NCBI GenBank assembly: GCA_964602985.1
Contig: CAZRTJ010000006.1
Coordinates: forward strand, 1 to 64,000
From: CAYZJB01 sp964602985
Lineage (GTDB): Bacteria > CLD3 > SB21
Direction: 5' to 3'
Length of the DNA stretch: 64,000 nt
Of the stretch, positions 17,619-26,129 are shown in pieces. A program made the translations under genes and the position numbers. The notes under the pieces were generated by a model. That model did not search any database. It was given only the letters and a program-made list of their open reading frames with translations, and had not been told where the DNA came from. The first letter of the stretch is position 1; every line of letters begins with the position of its first letter.

Positions 17619-19526
17619 CTACGGAGCGAAGGCCTTCAAGTGCAATTGAATTTGCTCCCGCAGAGCCGGCATCTCTGCGAGTTCGAGCGCGGCCTCCAGT
17701 AGTCGTTGACTTTGGGCGCGGTCTTCCCCCTTGAGCGCAATCGCCCTTTCTGCAATCAGAATGGCGTGGTAGTTTTGAAGCATCCTTGCCATTCGGTCCT
17801 TATTTCTGGAAGGGTTTGTCAGTGATGTCAAGTCAAAATCCGTGAGGGAAATGGGCCCAGGCGTTGTCGAGTCTCGAACAAGGCGATACGCCACCAGGCA
17901 TGATTCCCATCGGTACTCCTGTGCGAACGCCGGGTCCATCGGTCGAATGGGTCCATAAAATGTGGCATACACCGCCCGATCGGGGTGTCGATCGACGAAG
18001 GAGCGCATCATTCGTATGTAGCGATCCTGGATGACGTGAGGATTAAAGGGTCGTCCATCCTCGAAAGGTCGCACGGCGAGAAGGAACGCTTCTACCTCCG
18101 GTTGACAGCGACGTATCACATCCGGATACCAGTTCCGGAGCATGTCGATGTACCAGGATCGACGAAGGAGTTCCACGTCGATCAGAATATTACTGGCGAA
18201 TCGCTTCTCGACATGCTGGTAATACATCATGGGGAAGGCGAACGGATCCCAGTTTGCCAGAATCACCGCGTCGGGTTCGACCAGTTTTTCCAGATTGGCG
18301 GCGAAATCGTCGGCATACGTATAGTGGCGCATGGATTCGTAATCTGCGGTTGTCAGGGCCCGATGGATCACCCCTGTAGCCGCGATGGCAAGGAGCGCGT
18401 AGGTCACGACTCGTCGCGACCAGCGGACCCGGACCTCGATCATTCCGAGTCCCATAAGGATCGATGCATACATGTAGAAGGGCAAATACAGGACGGCCGC
18501 CAGAGCGGTTTGTTCGGCGACCACTTCGACGCTCTGACCTACAAGATTGAGGTTCGTGATGTGGGCGACCAATGGACCCGAAAAAATCAGAAGGCCGACG
18601 CTGAAAACGAACCAGATTCGCTGACGCTTCCACAGACTGTACAGGCCGAGTAATCCGACAAATACGCCCAGCCAGGATAACTGATCGGTGGTCGTCCGAA
18701 AGAAAGAACCCATCTGGGATATCCACATACGGAGGGTTCGCTCGGTGGTGAGGTCAAGACCGTATTGATGGCGAAACACCACGCGCCAGAAATTCGTCCA
18801 CGATTCGGGATTGCCCCAGTCCATGGCGGGGTCAAACGCCGATGCGATCGGCAAATACAAATACGGTATCAAACCCAACGTGAAGAACCCCACACCCTTC
18901 CAGACCCAAGGTGAACGCAGGAACCGTCGATCTGTTTTCCAGAACAACCACGCGAGCAAGGGAATCCACATCGCCGAGGTGTGGTGATTGGTCAGACTGA
19001 GTCCGCAGACCAGCGCAGTCCAGCAAAACAACTTCGTACGGCGCGCAAACTGATCCGGGGAAAACGTGCGTTGGTATTCAGTGGCAAGCCAGATGAGAAC
19101 GGCCATGAGAAAATTGTTCAGACCATACACTTCGGTGATGACGGCCTGGCTGAAGTACGCCGGTATCGTAATGACCCACAGGGATACGACGCCGCACAGG
19201 ATCGACAGACTTGCAGATTCTTTGAGGTTTCGGAAACAGATTGCAGACAGATTGACCAACGACTTTCCGAGAAACCACACAGCCGCGCCCGACGAAACTG
19301 CCGAAAACAGATTCATCCGATAGGCGATCGAACCGATGGGCAGAAACGAAAACAATTTGCCGATCAAGACAAACAGTGGATAACCGGGTTGATGTGCGAT
19401 TCCGAGTGAATCGACGGCGGTGATCAGTTCCCCACTGTCCTCCAAAGTCACTCCGGGTGCGCAATGATAGACGAAGAAAGCGCAGGCCAGAGCGGTGGCG
19501 ATGGGTAACGCATGTCGTGTCATCAT
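17619..19526 (-). CDS. DUF2723 polytopic membrane protein (O-mannosyltransferase-like)
   Basis: 635 aa. DUF2723 signature in the first loop (DSGELITAVDSLGIAHQPGY, near residue 31) with about eleven membrane helices, then a soluble C-terminal region of ~200 aa. The conserved D-S-G-E loop corresponds to the GT-C metal/donor loop, so a lipid-linked-sugar-dependent glycosyltransferase is likely; the family is common in Bacteroidota, Chlorobi and Ignavibacteria. The C-terminal part has helical repeats (MLQNYHAILIAERAIALKG). Alternative start 19523 (second Met). It has its own promoter, with only 8 nt between -10 and ATG. Confidence 0.88.
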   Translation of the reverse strand: MMTRHALPIATALACAFFVYHCAPGVTLEDSGELITAVDSLGIAHQPGYPLFVLIGKLFSFLPIGSIAYRMNLFSAVSSGAAVWFLGKSLVNLSAICFRNLKESASLSILCGVVSLWVITIPAYFSQAVITEVYGLNNFLMAVLIWLATEYQRTFSPDQFARRTKLFCWTALVCGLSLTNHHTSAMWIPLLAWLFWKTDRRFLRSPWVWKGVGFFTLGLIPYLYLPIASAFDPAMDWGNPESWTNFWRVVFRHQYGLDLTTERTLRMWISQMGSFFRTTTDQLSWLGVFVGLLGLYSLWKRQRIWFVFSVGLLIFSGPLVAHITNLNLVGQSVEVVAEQTALAAVLYLPFYMYASILMGLGMIEVRVRWSRRVVTYALLAIAATGVIHRALTTADYESMRHYTYADDFAANLEKLVEPDAVILANWDPFAFPMMYYQHVEKRFASNILIDVELLRRSWYIDMLRNWYPDVIRRCQPEVEAFLLAVRPFEDGRPFNPHVIQDRYIRMMRSFVDRHPDRAVYATFYGPIRPMDPAFAQEYRWESCLVAYRLVRDSTTPGPISLTDFDLTSLTNPSRNKDRMARMLQNYHAILIAERAIALKGEDRAQSQRLLEAALELAEMPALREQIQLHLKAFAP

Positions 19527-19534
19527 CGGATTCG

Positions 19535-19563
19535 AATGTAAATTGTCCCGGCCTGGGATTCAA
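19535..19563 (-). promoter_or_regulatory. Promoter of the DUF2723 gene, predicted leaderless
   Basis: Reverse strand: TTGAAT at 19558-19563, TACATT at 19535-19540, spacing 17. The -10 box ends 8 nt before the ATG at 19526, so the transcript should begin at or next to the start codon. Confidence 0.65.
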
Positions 19564-19724
19564 GGCAAAGAACTGTAATTCTGCGTTTACACCATGACGG
19601 AAAGACCGTTCCTTACTGGATATGTTCAGATTGTATACTCTTAATAATCAGCATTTTCAGCGCTGGCATAGAGATTGATACAATAGGCTTGCGATTTGAA
19701 AAACCAATACCAAAAGGAGGTATT

Positions 19725-20687
19725 ATGAAAACCAACAGAACACTCATCGTCACAGCGCTGTTGCTCGTTGCGACGGCGTTCATGTCGTGTAGTGACGACA
19801 AGTCCCTGACGGCAGACGAGCAAGCGATCGTGGATGAGATCACGACGGATGCGGACGAGATCTACGGTGTCGACATCGTGAATGAAGACGATCCGAGTGG
19901 CTTCGGCAAAACCGGCGGTTTGTCCAAGGTTTCGGTTGCCATTGATCCGGAACGCTACGGCCGACGCGCCAAACCACGGTTTCGGGACATCTCGATTGAC
20001 GTGTCAGAAGACGGTCTCACTGCCACTGCCACGATACAATTCTCCCTTGTGGGACAATTCGTCCTGGGCGATGTCGTGGAAGGCACCAACCAGGTGAATC
20101 TGTATTTCAAGCCGTTTCGGCACACACTGACGCGTAAGGTGCAGTTTGCCAAGGTTGCTGATTCCACCGAAGCCGATGGCTTCCGCTGGCAGCGAACCGG
20201 AATCACTCCGGCGTACGGCGTTTCTGACAACGGAACGCTGAGTCTGACGGGCAATGTGACGATCCGAGTCACAGATAGCACCACGGACGAGGTCACGGAG
20301 TGGACGATTTCGGATCCGCTGAACTACTACTTCGCCGCGGGAAATGACATTCCGCGCGTGCATCCCGGAGACCGGGTTCACATCGAGGTTGGTATCGCGA
20401 ATAGCGGCAGCGACGGGGATCCGTATGGAATCGTCCATCGTGGCAAGCGTTCCCGGTTCCCGGGTGAGAAGGAGAGCTTCCATGACGACGGCTTGAACGG
20501 TGACGCTACCGCGGATGACGGGATCTATACCATCGAGTGGACCGTGCTACCGATGCTGAATGACGCCGGATTCCACATCGGGGTGCTGGATTTCTTCTCG
20601 TCGAACACCATTTTCGAATCGGACGCCACGGCGGGTCCGTACAATTCTCTGATGGTTGCTTTGCCTTACAGCAAGCAGCCTCGGTAG
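19725..20687 (+). CDS. Lipoprotein with choice-of-anchor-X-like C-terminal region
   Basis: 320 aa. Lipoprotein signal peptide (MKTNRTLIVTALLLVATAF, then lipobox MSC with Cys near residue 21), so exported and lipidated. The mature start is acidic (SDDKSLTADEQAIVDEI). The body is a beta-rich region. Near the end DDGLNGDATADDGIYTIEW matches the D-G-x-N-G-D-x-x-x-x-D-G-x-Y-T pattern of surface proteins with choice-of-anchor-X-type Ig-like domains. A very strong AAAAGGAGG lies 4 nt before the ATG, which rejects the longer frame from 19689. A hairpin terminator follows. Function unknown. Confidence 0.8.
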   Translation: MKTNRTLIVTALLLVATAFMSCSDDKSLTADEQAIVDEITTDADEIYGVDIVNEDDPSGFGKTGGLSKVSVAIDPERYGRRAKPRFRDISIDVSEDGLTATATIQFSLVGQFVLGDVVEGTNQVNLYFKPFRHTLTRKVQFAKVADSTEADGFRWQRTGITPAYGVSDNGTLSLTGNVTIRVTDSTTDEVTEWTISDPLNYYFAAGNDIPRVHPGDRVHIEVGIANSGSDGDPYGIVHRGKRSRFPGEKESFHDDGLNGDATADDGIYTIEWTVLPMLNDAGFHIGVLDFFSSNTIFESDATAGPYNSLMVALPYSKQPR

Positions 20688-20715
20688 TCGATTTCTCCTG
20701 GAGTGCTGTGGATCG

Positions 20716-20748
20716 CATCGGGCGGGCGTTTACCAACCCCGCCCGATG
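20716..20748 (+). terminator. Hairpin terminator after the lipoprotein gene
   Basis: Perfect 11-bp inverted repeat (CATCGGGCGGG at 20716-20726, CCCGCCCGATG at 20738-20748) with an 11-nt loop, 28 nt after the stop. There is no U-tract, so it may act as a 3' stabiliser rather than a classical terminator. Confidence 0.6.
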
Positions 20749-20781
20749 TGTATGTACCGCACCTATCTTGCCTCGGAATGT

Positions 20782-21018
20782 ATGATGAAAAAAGTTCTAC
20801 AATGTCTGCGGGAAATCTGGTTTTACCTGGTCTTGGCGATCCTGGCCTACCTGCTGATACCCGAACGAGGCGCGGGCTCCTTTCGCATCGCGGAGTACAC
20901 CAAGCGGGCGATAGCGATTGCGCAAGCGGAAATGGAGAAGATGAGAAACCGGATCGTCTTGTCGCGTGAGTTCACGGCGACCCCGGTCCACCAGGACCCA
21001 CGGAAGAGAAATCAGTAA
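20782..21018 (+). CDS. Small single-helix membrane protein
   Basis: 78 aa (ATG at 20782, second ATG at 20785). One transmembrane helix (IWFYLVLAILAYLLI, ~13-27) and a basic, helical C-terminal part (YTKRAIAIAQAEMEKMRNR). The upstream site is weak (CGGAATG). The open frame reaches back to 20656 but that part crosses the terminator hairpin and is not protein-like. Its stop overlaps the convergent mrcA stop by 7 nt. No family recognised; it may be a real small protein or a spurious frame. Confidence 0.45.
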   Translation: MMKKVLQCLREIWFYLVLAILAYLLIPERGAGSFRIAEYTKRAIAIAQAEMEKMRNRIVLSREFTATPVHQDPRKRNQ

Positions 21019-23321
21019 CCCCTTTTTTGCCCCGAACGAACTTTGCCCGTGTGCACGTCGCAGGGCTCGGTGGGCTGGTACTTGGCGTTAAAAACCTCTC
21101 GGATCTTATTCGGGCACAGAGCAGTCGTCAGCAAGCCGGTTTCTGAACACACTTCCAGTCGCACCACACCAGAGGGCATCGCGAAATCCTCTTCCGGAAG
21201 TCTCAGGATTCGGTGCGCGTCGTTCATGAATCTTCCCCAGAGGGGCGCCAACGCCACGCCGCCGGGATTCTTGGAACCCAGATTGAACTCGTAGGTATCG
21301 TATCCCATCCAGGTGCACGTCACGATCTGAGGGGTAAATCCGATGTACCAACCGTCCGACCATTCTTGAGTGGTTCCGGTCTTGACAGCCGCGGGACGTG
21401 TAAATCCAAATCGACGAGCCGAATGTCCCGTGCCATTGGACAGGTCGATGCTTGACTTCATCATTTCGCACATGATATAGGCGGTTTCTGCGCCAAGGAC
21501 TTCCCTGACTTTCGGAATGTGTTGCCAGAGAATCTTTCCATCTTTGTCCTCGATTTTCAGGATCGCGGTTGGCTCGCTTCGGATGCCCCGGTTGGCCAGG
21601 ACCGCGAATGCCGACGCCATTTCCAACGGCACCACGTCTGACACTCCCAGCACAAGAGCATCGACGGCGTCCAAGGGCGTCGTGATTCCCATTCGTTGGG
21701 CGTAGCTCACCACTTGCGTCGGCGGGACCACTTCCTGCATGAGACGAATGGCGGGCAAATTCAGCGATCGCCCCAGCGCTTCGCGAAGGCTCGTCGGTCC
21801 CCCGCGGCTTCCGTCATAATTCTGGGGAGTCCATCGTTTGCCGTCCTCCAGAATCAGGACCACGTCCTGATTCAACATCTTGAACGTCGGCGAATATCCG
21901 TTATCGATGGCGGCTGTGTACAGGAAGACTTTGAACGACGAACCCGGTTGGCGCTTGATTTGCGTGACGTGATTGAGTTTGTATTTCGAGAAATCGCGTC
22001 CGCCGATCATCGCAAGCACGTGACCATTGGTCGGATCCAGCGCCACTATACTGGCCTGCACGCGACCGTACAGCACACAGAGCGAGTCGACGGCTTTGGC
22101 AGACGACAAGAGCGAGGCGATGGTCTCTTCATCGTGTCCGTCGCGTCGCAAATACCGGCTCAAGTAGGACCGGGCGTTGTTTCGGACGACGCCCGCGCCA
22201 AATTTGTCCAAGCCGACAAATTTTTCCCGTTCGCTTTCGACATACGCCTTTTCCGCCGCCATCTGTACGCCTGCATTCAGCGTGGTAGTCACGGACAGAC
22301 CGTCTTCGTAGATGTTGAACTTCAGTTCCTCGCCCAGCTGTTCCAGCTGCAGTCTCACGTGTTCGGTGAAATACGGGGCAATCCCCAGACTCTCTTGCGC
22401 CACGCGCGGATGCGGTTCGACAAACGTCTTCCTACCCGCCTCATACTGTCCGTCGGTCAGGGATCCGATCGCGTGCATGCGGTATAGGACAATGTCCTTT
22501 CGGCGATTGGCCAAAGCCGGATCGCTGCCGTACCGCGTCGGCATTTGCAGGAGCCCAATCAGATAAGCCGACTCCTCGAGTGTCAGTTCACGGGCGTCTT
22601 TTTGAAAATAGGTTCGTGCGGCGGAGTGGATTCCATACGCACCATGCCCAAAGTTCATGTGCGTCAGGTACATTTCCAGAATTTCGTTCTTGGAATAGGC
22701 TCGTTCAATCTGGATGGCGGTCAGAACTTCTTTGAATTTCCGTGTGATCGTTTTTTCTGAACTGAGATACAGATTGCGAGCCAGTTGTTGCGTCAGGGAG
22801 CTGAATCCTTCCCGCGCGCTGAACGATGCGACATTGACCATCGCCGCTTTGACAAATCGAATCATGTCCACGCCCCAATGCTCATAAAAGCGATGGTCCT
22901 CGGTTGCCAGCAGGGCCTGAACGACCGGTTTGGGAATTTCGCTGAGCGGGATGCGTGTCCGTCGTTCCCGATAAAACTCCTTGAGCACCTTGCCGTCGGA
23001 CGAATAGACCTTTGTGCTCAGTTTGGGTTCGTATACTTCCAGTTGAGATATGGAGGGAAGGTCGGAACTCACGATGAGAACAAGCCCCGCAAACAGAACG
23101 ACCGAGGCCAGGGCCAGCCAACCCGTGACTCGTAGTCCTTTTTTCCAGGCGGACGACCTGCGATCAAAATCAGACTTGGAAATTTTCTCAGCGGACGGAC
23201 GTCGACTTACCTGACGCATGACGGGTACCGACTCGGTTTCGTCTGCCGTTTCAGGCGCCGTGGACGATTCCTTCACATCCGTTTCCTTTGCATTCTCATC
23301 CGGTCGTCGTTTTCTGAGCAT
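21012..23321 (-). CDS. mrcA: Penicillin-binding protein 1A (bifunctional transglycosylase/transpeptidase)
   Basis: 769 aa, usual for class A PBPs. Polymerises and cross-links peptidoglycan. Cytoplasmic N-terminus with basic and acidic stretches (~1-62), one transmembrane helix (~65-88), GT51 transglycosylase domain with catalytic Glu in TEDHRFYEHWGVD, and a transpeptidase domain with SxxK as SSFK (~460) and KTGTT (~645). The C-terminus has two Cys regions (CSETGLLTTALC, CDVHTG). Its ATG follows the ubiX stop by 1 nt, so the two are co-transcribed from the ubiX promoter. Confidence 0.95.
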   Translation of the reverse strand: MLRKRRPDENAKETDVKESSTAPETADETESVPVMRQVSRRPSAEKISKSDFDRRSSAWKKGLRVTGWLALASVVLFAGLVLIVSSDLPSISQLEVYEPKLSTKVYSSDGKVLKEFYRERRTRIPLSEIPKPVVQALLATEDHRFYEHWGVDMIRFVKAAMVNVASFSAREGFSSLTQQLARNLYLSSEKTITRKFKEVLTAIQIERAYSKNEILEMYLTHMNFGHGAYGIHSAARTYFQKDARELTLEESAYLIGLLQMPTRYGSDPALANRRKDIVLYRMHAIGSLTDGQYEAGRKTFVEPHPRVAQESLGIAPYFTEHVRLQLEQLGEELKFNIYEDGLSVTTTLNAGVQMAAEKAYVESEREKFVGLDKFGAGVVRNNARSYLSRYLRRDGHDEETIASLLSSAKAVDSLCVLYGRVQASIVALDPTNGHVLAMIGGRDFSKYKLNHVTQIKRQPGSSFKVFLYTAAIDNGYSPTFKMLNQDVVLILEDGKRWTPQNYDGSRGGPTSLREALGRSLNLPAIRLMQEVVPPTQVVSYAQRMGITTPLDAVDALVLGVSDVVPLEMASAFAVLANRGIRSEPTAILKIEDKDGKILWQHIPKVREVLGAETAYIMCEMMKSSIDLSNGTGHSARRFGFTRPAAVKTGTTQEWSDGWYIGFTPQIVTCTWMGYDTYEFNLGSKNPGGVALAPLWGRFMNDAHRILRLPEEDFAMPSGVVRLEVCSETGLLTTALCPNKIREVFNAKYQPTEPCDVHTGKVRSGQKRGY

Positions 23322-23322
23322 T

Positions 23323-23928
23323 CTATGTGCCCCACGTACGATAGAGTTGGTGATCGTCCAGGCCCATCAACGCCGCCACGCGGCCGACGATGAAATCAGC
23401 CAGGTCATCCACCGACTGCGGATGATGGTAAAAGGCGGGCATGGCGGGGACCACTCGCGCACCGGCCCGCGACAGCGTCAGCATGTTTTCGATCTGAATC
23501 GTGTTCAGCGGCGTCTCGCGGGGGACCACGATCAGCGGCAAGCCTTCCTTGAGCGTCACATCGGCCGCTCGTTCGATCAGGTTGGTGGATAGTCCATTCG
23601 CCAGAGCCGCGAGCGTCTTCATGCTGCACGGAATCACGATCATGCCATTCCGGCGGACGGAGCCGCTGGCGATGGGCGAGGCGATGGCATGCACATCATA
23701 TTGCCGGACCGTCGCACCGGAAATCTGCGCGCCGAACCTGTCCTGGAGGTAGCCCTCCAACGGCTGTCGGTCCAGATCCAAATCCATTTCCGCTTTGGCG
23801 GTGATCTTTGCGGCATCCGACACGATCAGATCGACATCCCACGCCCGCATGAGGAAAAATCGGAGCAGGCGAACCGCATACAGAAATCCGCTCGCTCCCG
23901 TGACGGCGACGATGATTCTCGAATTCAT
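23323..23928 (-). CDS. ubiX: UbiX-family flavin prenyltransferase
   Basis: 201 aa from the ATG at 23926-23928. Makes prenylated FMN, the cofactor of UbiD decarboxylases. FMN-binding N-terminus IVAVTGASGFLYAVRLLRFF. The middle IPCSMKTLAALANGLSTNLI and the C-terminal PRETPLN and MPAFYH are family hallmarks. No ubiD gene in the window. An upstream ATG at 23964 lies inside the promoter and is rejected. The predicted mRNA is leaderless. It is paired with mrcA, with which it has no obvious functional link. Confidence 0.95.
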   Translation of the reverse strand: MNSRIIVAVTGASGFLYAVRLLRFFLMRAWDVDLIVSDAAKITAKAEMDLDLDRQPLEGYLQDRFGAQISGATVRQYDVHAIASPIASGSVRRNGMIVIPCSMKTLAALANGLSTNLIERAADVTLKEGLPLIVVPRETPLNTIQIENMLTLSRAGARVVPAMPAFYHHPQSVDDLADFIVGRVAALMGLDDHQLYRTWGT

Positions 23929-23935
23929 CGGACGC

Positions 23936-23964
23936 AAAGTATCGCAATTCCGCATGTAAAGCAA
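23936..23964 (-). promoter_or_regulatory. Promoter of ubiX-mrcA, predicted leaderless
   Basis: Reverse strand: TTGCTT at 23959-23964, TACTTT at 23936-23941, spacing 17. The -10 box ends 7 nt before the ubiX ATG, and no Shine-Dalgarno is present. Confidence 0.65.
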
Positions 23965-24032
23965 CGGCAGGAAACACCCGATCGAATGATCGTCGACGCG
24001 GAAGTTCGGGACGCGGCCTGTCCGGGCGGTGA

Positions 24033-24623
24033 TTATGGGTTCTGGAGTACCGTTCGAACGAGAGTTTTCATTTCCGCCTCGATTGCGGCTCCGCGATTGC
24101 GGCCGTACCAGAGATGGAGATCCTGCTTCACCTGATCGATGGGAACTCCTTCAGCTTTCTCACGCATAAACAGCTCCTGTCCTTCCGCCGGACGCGGCCC
24201 CCACCGAAACAGTTCCCTGCCTGTCGGATCCAAGGCGATGAGTTTTGGAATTTGGCGTTTGCCATCCGTCAGGTATTCATCCATGACGTCGAGGTTCTTG
24301 TCACGGAGGAGGAATCGTTGCGTGATGTTCTCATTTTGTTCAGCCATTTTTGCCAAGTAGGGGATATTCTGCGCAGAGTCTCCACACCAGGCTTCCGTAA
24401 TGACCATCCAAAATTGTGGAGGCAGTAGCCGAAGACTCTCAGCCAGGTCAGGTGAGACGGCGTAGGTCTTTTCGACGCGTCGCATCCGCTGTTCATTGAG
24501 ACGGAAATAATCGCCGTGCTCTTCGTCGCCGGGTTCGATCAGGCCGTCTGCCTTGGCTTGCAAAACCCGCCGATAAGCGGGGTAATCCATCAAATGGTGA
24601 TTCATGAGTTCGTGTAAGGTCAT
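24033..24623 (-). CDS. Thioredoxin-fold family protein
   Basis: 196 aa from the ATG at 24623, which has GGAGG 4 nt upstream; in-frame ATGs at 24677 and 24689 would add up to 22 residues. The C-terminal two thirds is thioredoxin-like: WMVITEAWCGDSAQNIPYL has a WCxxS/A-type site with a single Cys instead of CxxC, then ITQRFLLRDKNLDVMDEYL and a cis-Pro-like IPKLIALD. Single-Cys members of this Bacteroidota family are common; they cannot form the intramolecular disulfide, so a binding or peroxidatic role is more likely than classic reduction. No signal peptide. It stands alone. Confidence 0.82.
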   Translation of the reverse strand: MTLHELMNHHLMDYPAYRRVLQAKADGLIEPGDEEHGDYFRLNEQRMRRVEKTYAVSPDLAESLRLLPPQFWMVITEAWCGDSAQNIPYLAKMAEQNENITQRFLLRDKNLDVMDEYLTDGKRQIPKLIALDPTGRELFRWGPRPAEGQELFMREKAEGVPIDQVKQDLHLWYGRNRGAAIEAEMKTLVRTVLQNP

Positions 24624-24739
24624 CGTGCCTCCATGTTGCGACGCAGGGATGTAAAAGATATCGTTCTCGACGTCCATGATTGTTGTCATCCTCGACTGCC
24701 TTCAACGTGACGTCGTCATATTTTATTCCTCTTGCGCTG

Positions 24740-24768
24740 TTGATTCGCGGGGTTCCGGGGGTTACATT
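24740..24768 (+). promoter_or_regulatory. Promoter for dodecin
   Basis: TTGATT at 24740-24745, TACATT at 24763-24768, spacing 17. Predicted start near 24775, giving a leader of about 28 nt that includes GGAGG. Confidence 0.65.
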
Positions 24769-24802
24769 GCGACGTCTTCAAGAACAAATCCCGGAGGTCG
24801 GA

Positions 24803-25012
24803 ATGTCGGATCATACGTACAAGTTGATCGAACTCGTCGGTACGTCCAAGACGAGCATTGAAGAGGCAGTTCAAAATGCCATGACCAAGGCGTCCGCCAG
24901 CGTGCGGAACATCCACTGGTTCCAGATCGTGGAAACTCGCGGCAGTGTGGAAAATGGCAAAGTCAGTTACTGGCAGGTCACCGTAAAAGTCGGCTTCACA
25001 CTGGACGCGTGA
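24803..25012 (+). CDS. Dodecin family flavin-binding protein
   Basis: 69 aa, the exact size of dodecins, which assemble as dodecamers that store riboflavin/FMN. The N-terminus MSDHTYKLIELVGTS, the helix SIEEAVQNAM and the flavin-stacking Trp in RNIHWFQIVETRG are all typical. GGAGG lies 6 nt before the ATG; the longer open frame from 24680 runs through the promoter and is rejected. The acyltransferase gene follows 22 nt later and may be co-transcribed. Confidence 0.94.
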   Translation: MSDHTYKLIELVGTSKTSIEEAVQNAMTKASASVRNIHWFQIVETRGSVENGKVSYWQVTVKVGFTLDA

Positions 25013-25034
25013 CAGTCTACGCGAAATTGTTCGG

Positions 25035-26129
25035 ATGAACTCCCGAAGATACTTGTTTATCGACGTCTTTCGCGGATGGGCCGTGATCACGATGATCGAG
25101 ACGCATGCGGTGAATGCCTGGATGGACGCGGGGCTGCGATCTACAGAGTGGTTTTCGTACGTGAATCTCGTGAATGGATTCGTGGCGCCGTCATTTCTTT
25201 TTATCGCGGGCGTCGCCTTTGCGTTCGTGGCGGAGAGTCGATGGGAAGACATGATCCGTCCGGGAAGATTTCTGGTTCATCAATTTCGTCGCCTCTTCAT
25301 GATCCTGGGCATCGGATATCTCCTGCACATTCCCCGGATCGAGTTCGATGGGTGGGTTCCCCATTTTGTGGAGCAGGATCTCGCGGAGTTCTATTTGTCG
25401 GATATTCTCCACACGATCGCAGTCAGCCTGATCCTCGTGTATGCGATTGCGTTGGCGGCGAGGACGAAGGGACGGTTCCTTGTGGCGATGATTTTCTTGA
25501 CGGTGGCCGTGTGGGCTGGAACTCCTGCGATGTGGAGTGTGGATTTTCATCAATCGCTGCATCCCGCGATCGCAAATTACCTGAATGGGATGCGGAATCC
25601 ACTGTTTCCACTGCTGCCGTGGTGTGTCTTTCTTTGGGCGGGTGTTCTGATCAGTTTTTACTTTCTTCATCACGTTCGTCTGGGTCGTGAGACGATGGCG
25701 GTACGTTCCATTGTCCTGGCTGGCATCGGGGTCTTTGTCGCCTCGTACCTGGCGGATCGGAGTCCCGTGCAGTTGTTTTCATATGAGAACTTCTGGCTGA
25801 CCAGTCCAAACTGGGTGTTGATGCGGTTGGGTGTCCTCTTGAGTCTCTTCGGATTGTTTTGGCTGTTGGAGCAAAGGGATTGGCACACGTCGTCTTTTGT
25901 CCGCCTGATTGGGAGTCAGTCGCTCTTTGCGTACGTTGTCCATCTTACGATCATCTATTCGATGACGGGAGAGAAGGCCGGATTTCCGATCTTTCGGCAG
26001 GATCACGGCGTGATCGAAACCGTGGTGATGTTTTTCGCGCTGCTCGTGCTGATGATTTTCCTTTCGGCCCTGTGGAAGAAGGGAAAGCAGATTTTTCAAA
26101 ATCGCTTTCGTGCGGGTCGCGCGTCTTAG
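25035..26129 (+). CDS. Polytopic membrane acyltransferase-like protein (DUF1624 / HGSNAT-type)
   Basis: 364 aa with about ten membrane helices. The N-terminal RYLFIDVFRGWAVITMIETH matches the R-x-x-x-D-x-x-R-G start of DUF1624 and heparan-alpha-glucosaminide-acetyltransferase-like proteins, with a His in the first helix. Such proteins are thought to move acyl groups onto envelope sugars; the substrate is unknown here. The ATG at 25035 has only a weak site (TTCGG). Its stop shares TTAG with the convergent GT4 gene. Confidence 0.8.
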   Translation: MNSRRYLFIDVFRGWAVITMIETHAVNAWMDAGLRSTEWFSYVNLVNGFVAPSFLFIAGVAFAFVAESRWEDMIRPGRFLVHQFRRLFMILGIGYLLHIPRIEFDGWVPHFVEQDLAEFYLSDILHTIAVSLILVYAIALAARTKGRFLVAMIFLTVAVWAGTPAMWSVDFHQSLHPAIANYLNGMRNPLFPLLPWCVFLWAGVLISFYFLHHVRLGRETMAVRSIVLAGIGVFVASYLADRSPVQLFSYENFWLTSPNWVLMRLGVLLSLFGLFWLLEQRDWHTSSFVRLIGSQSLFAYVVHLTIIYSMTGEKAGFPIFRQDHGVIETVVMFFALLVLMIFLSALWKKGKQIFQNRFRAGRAS

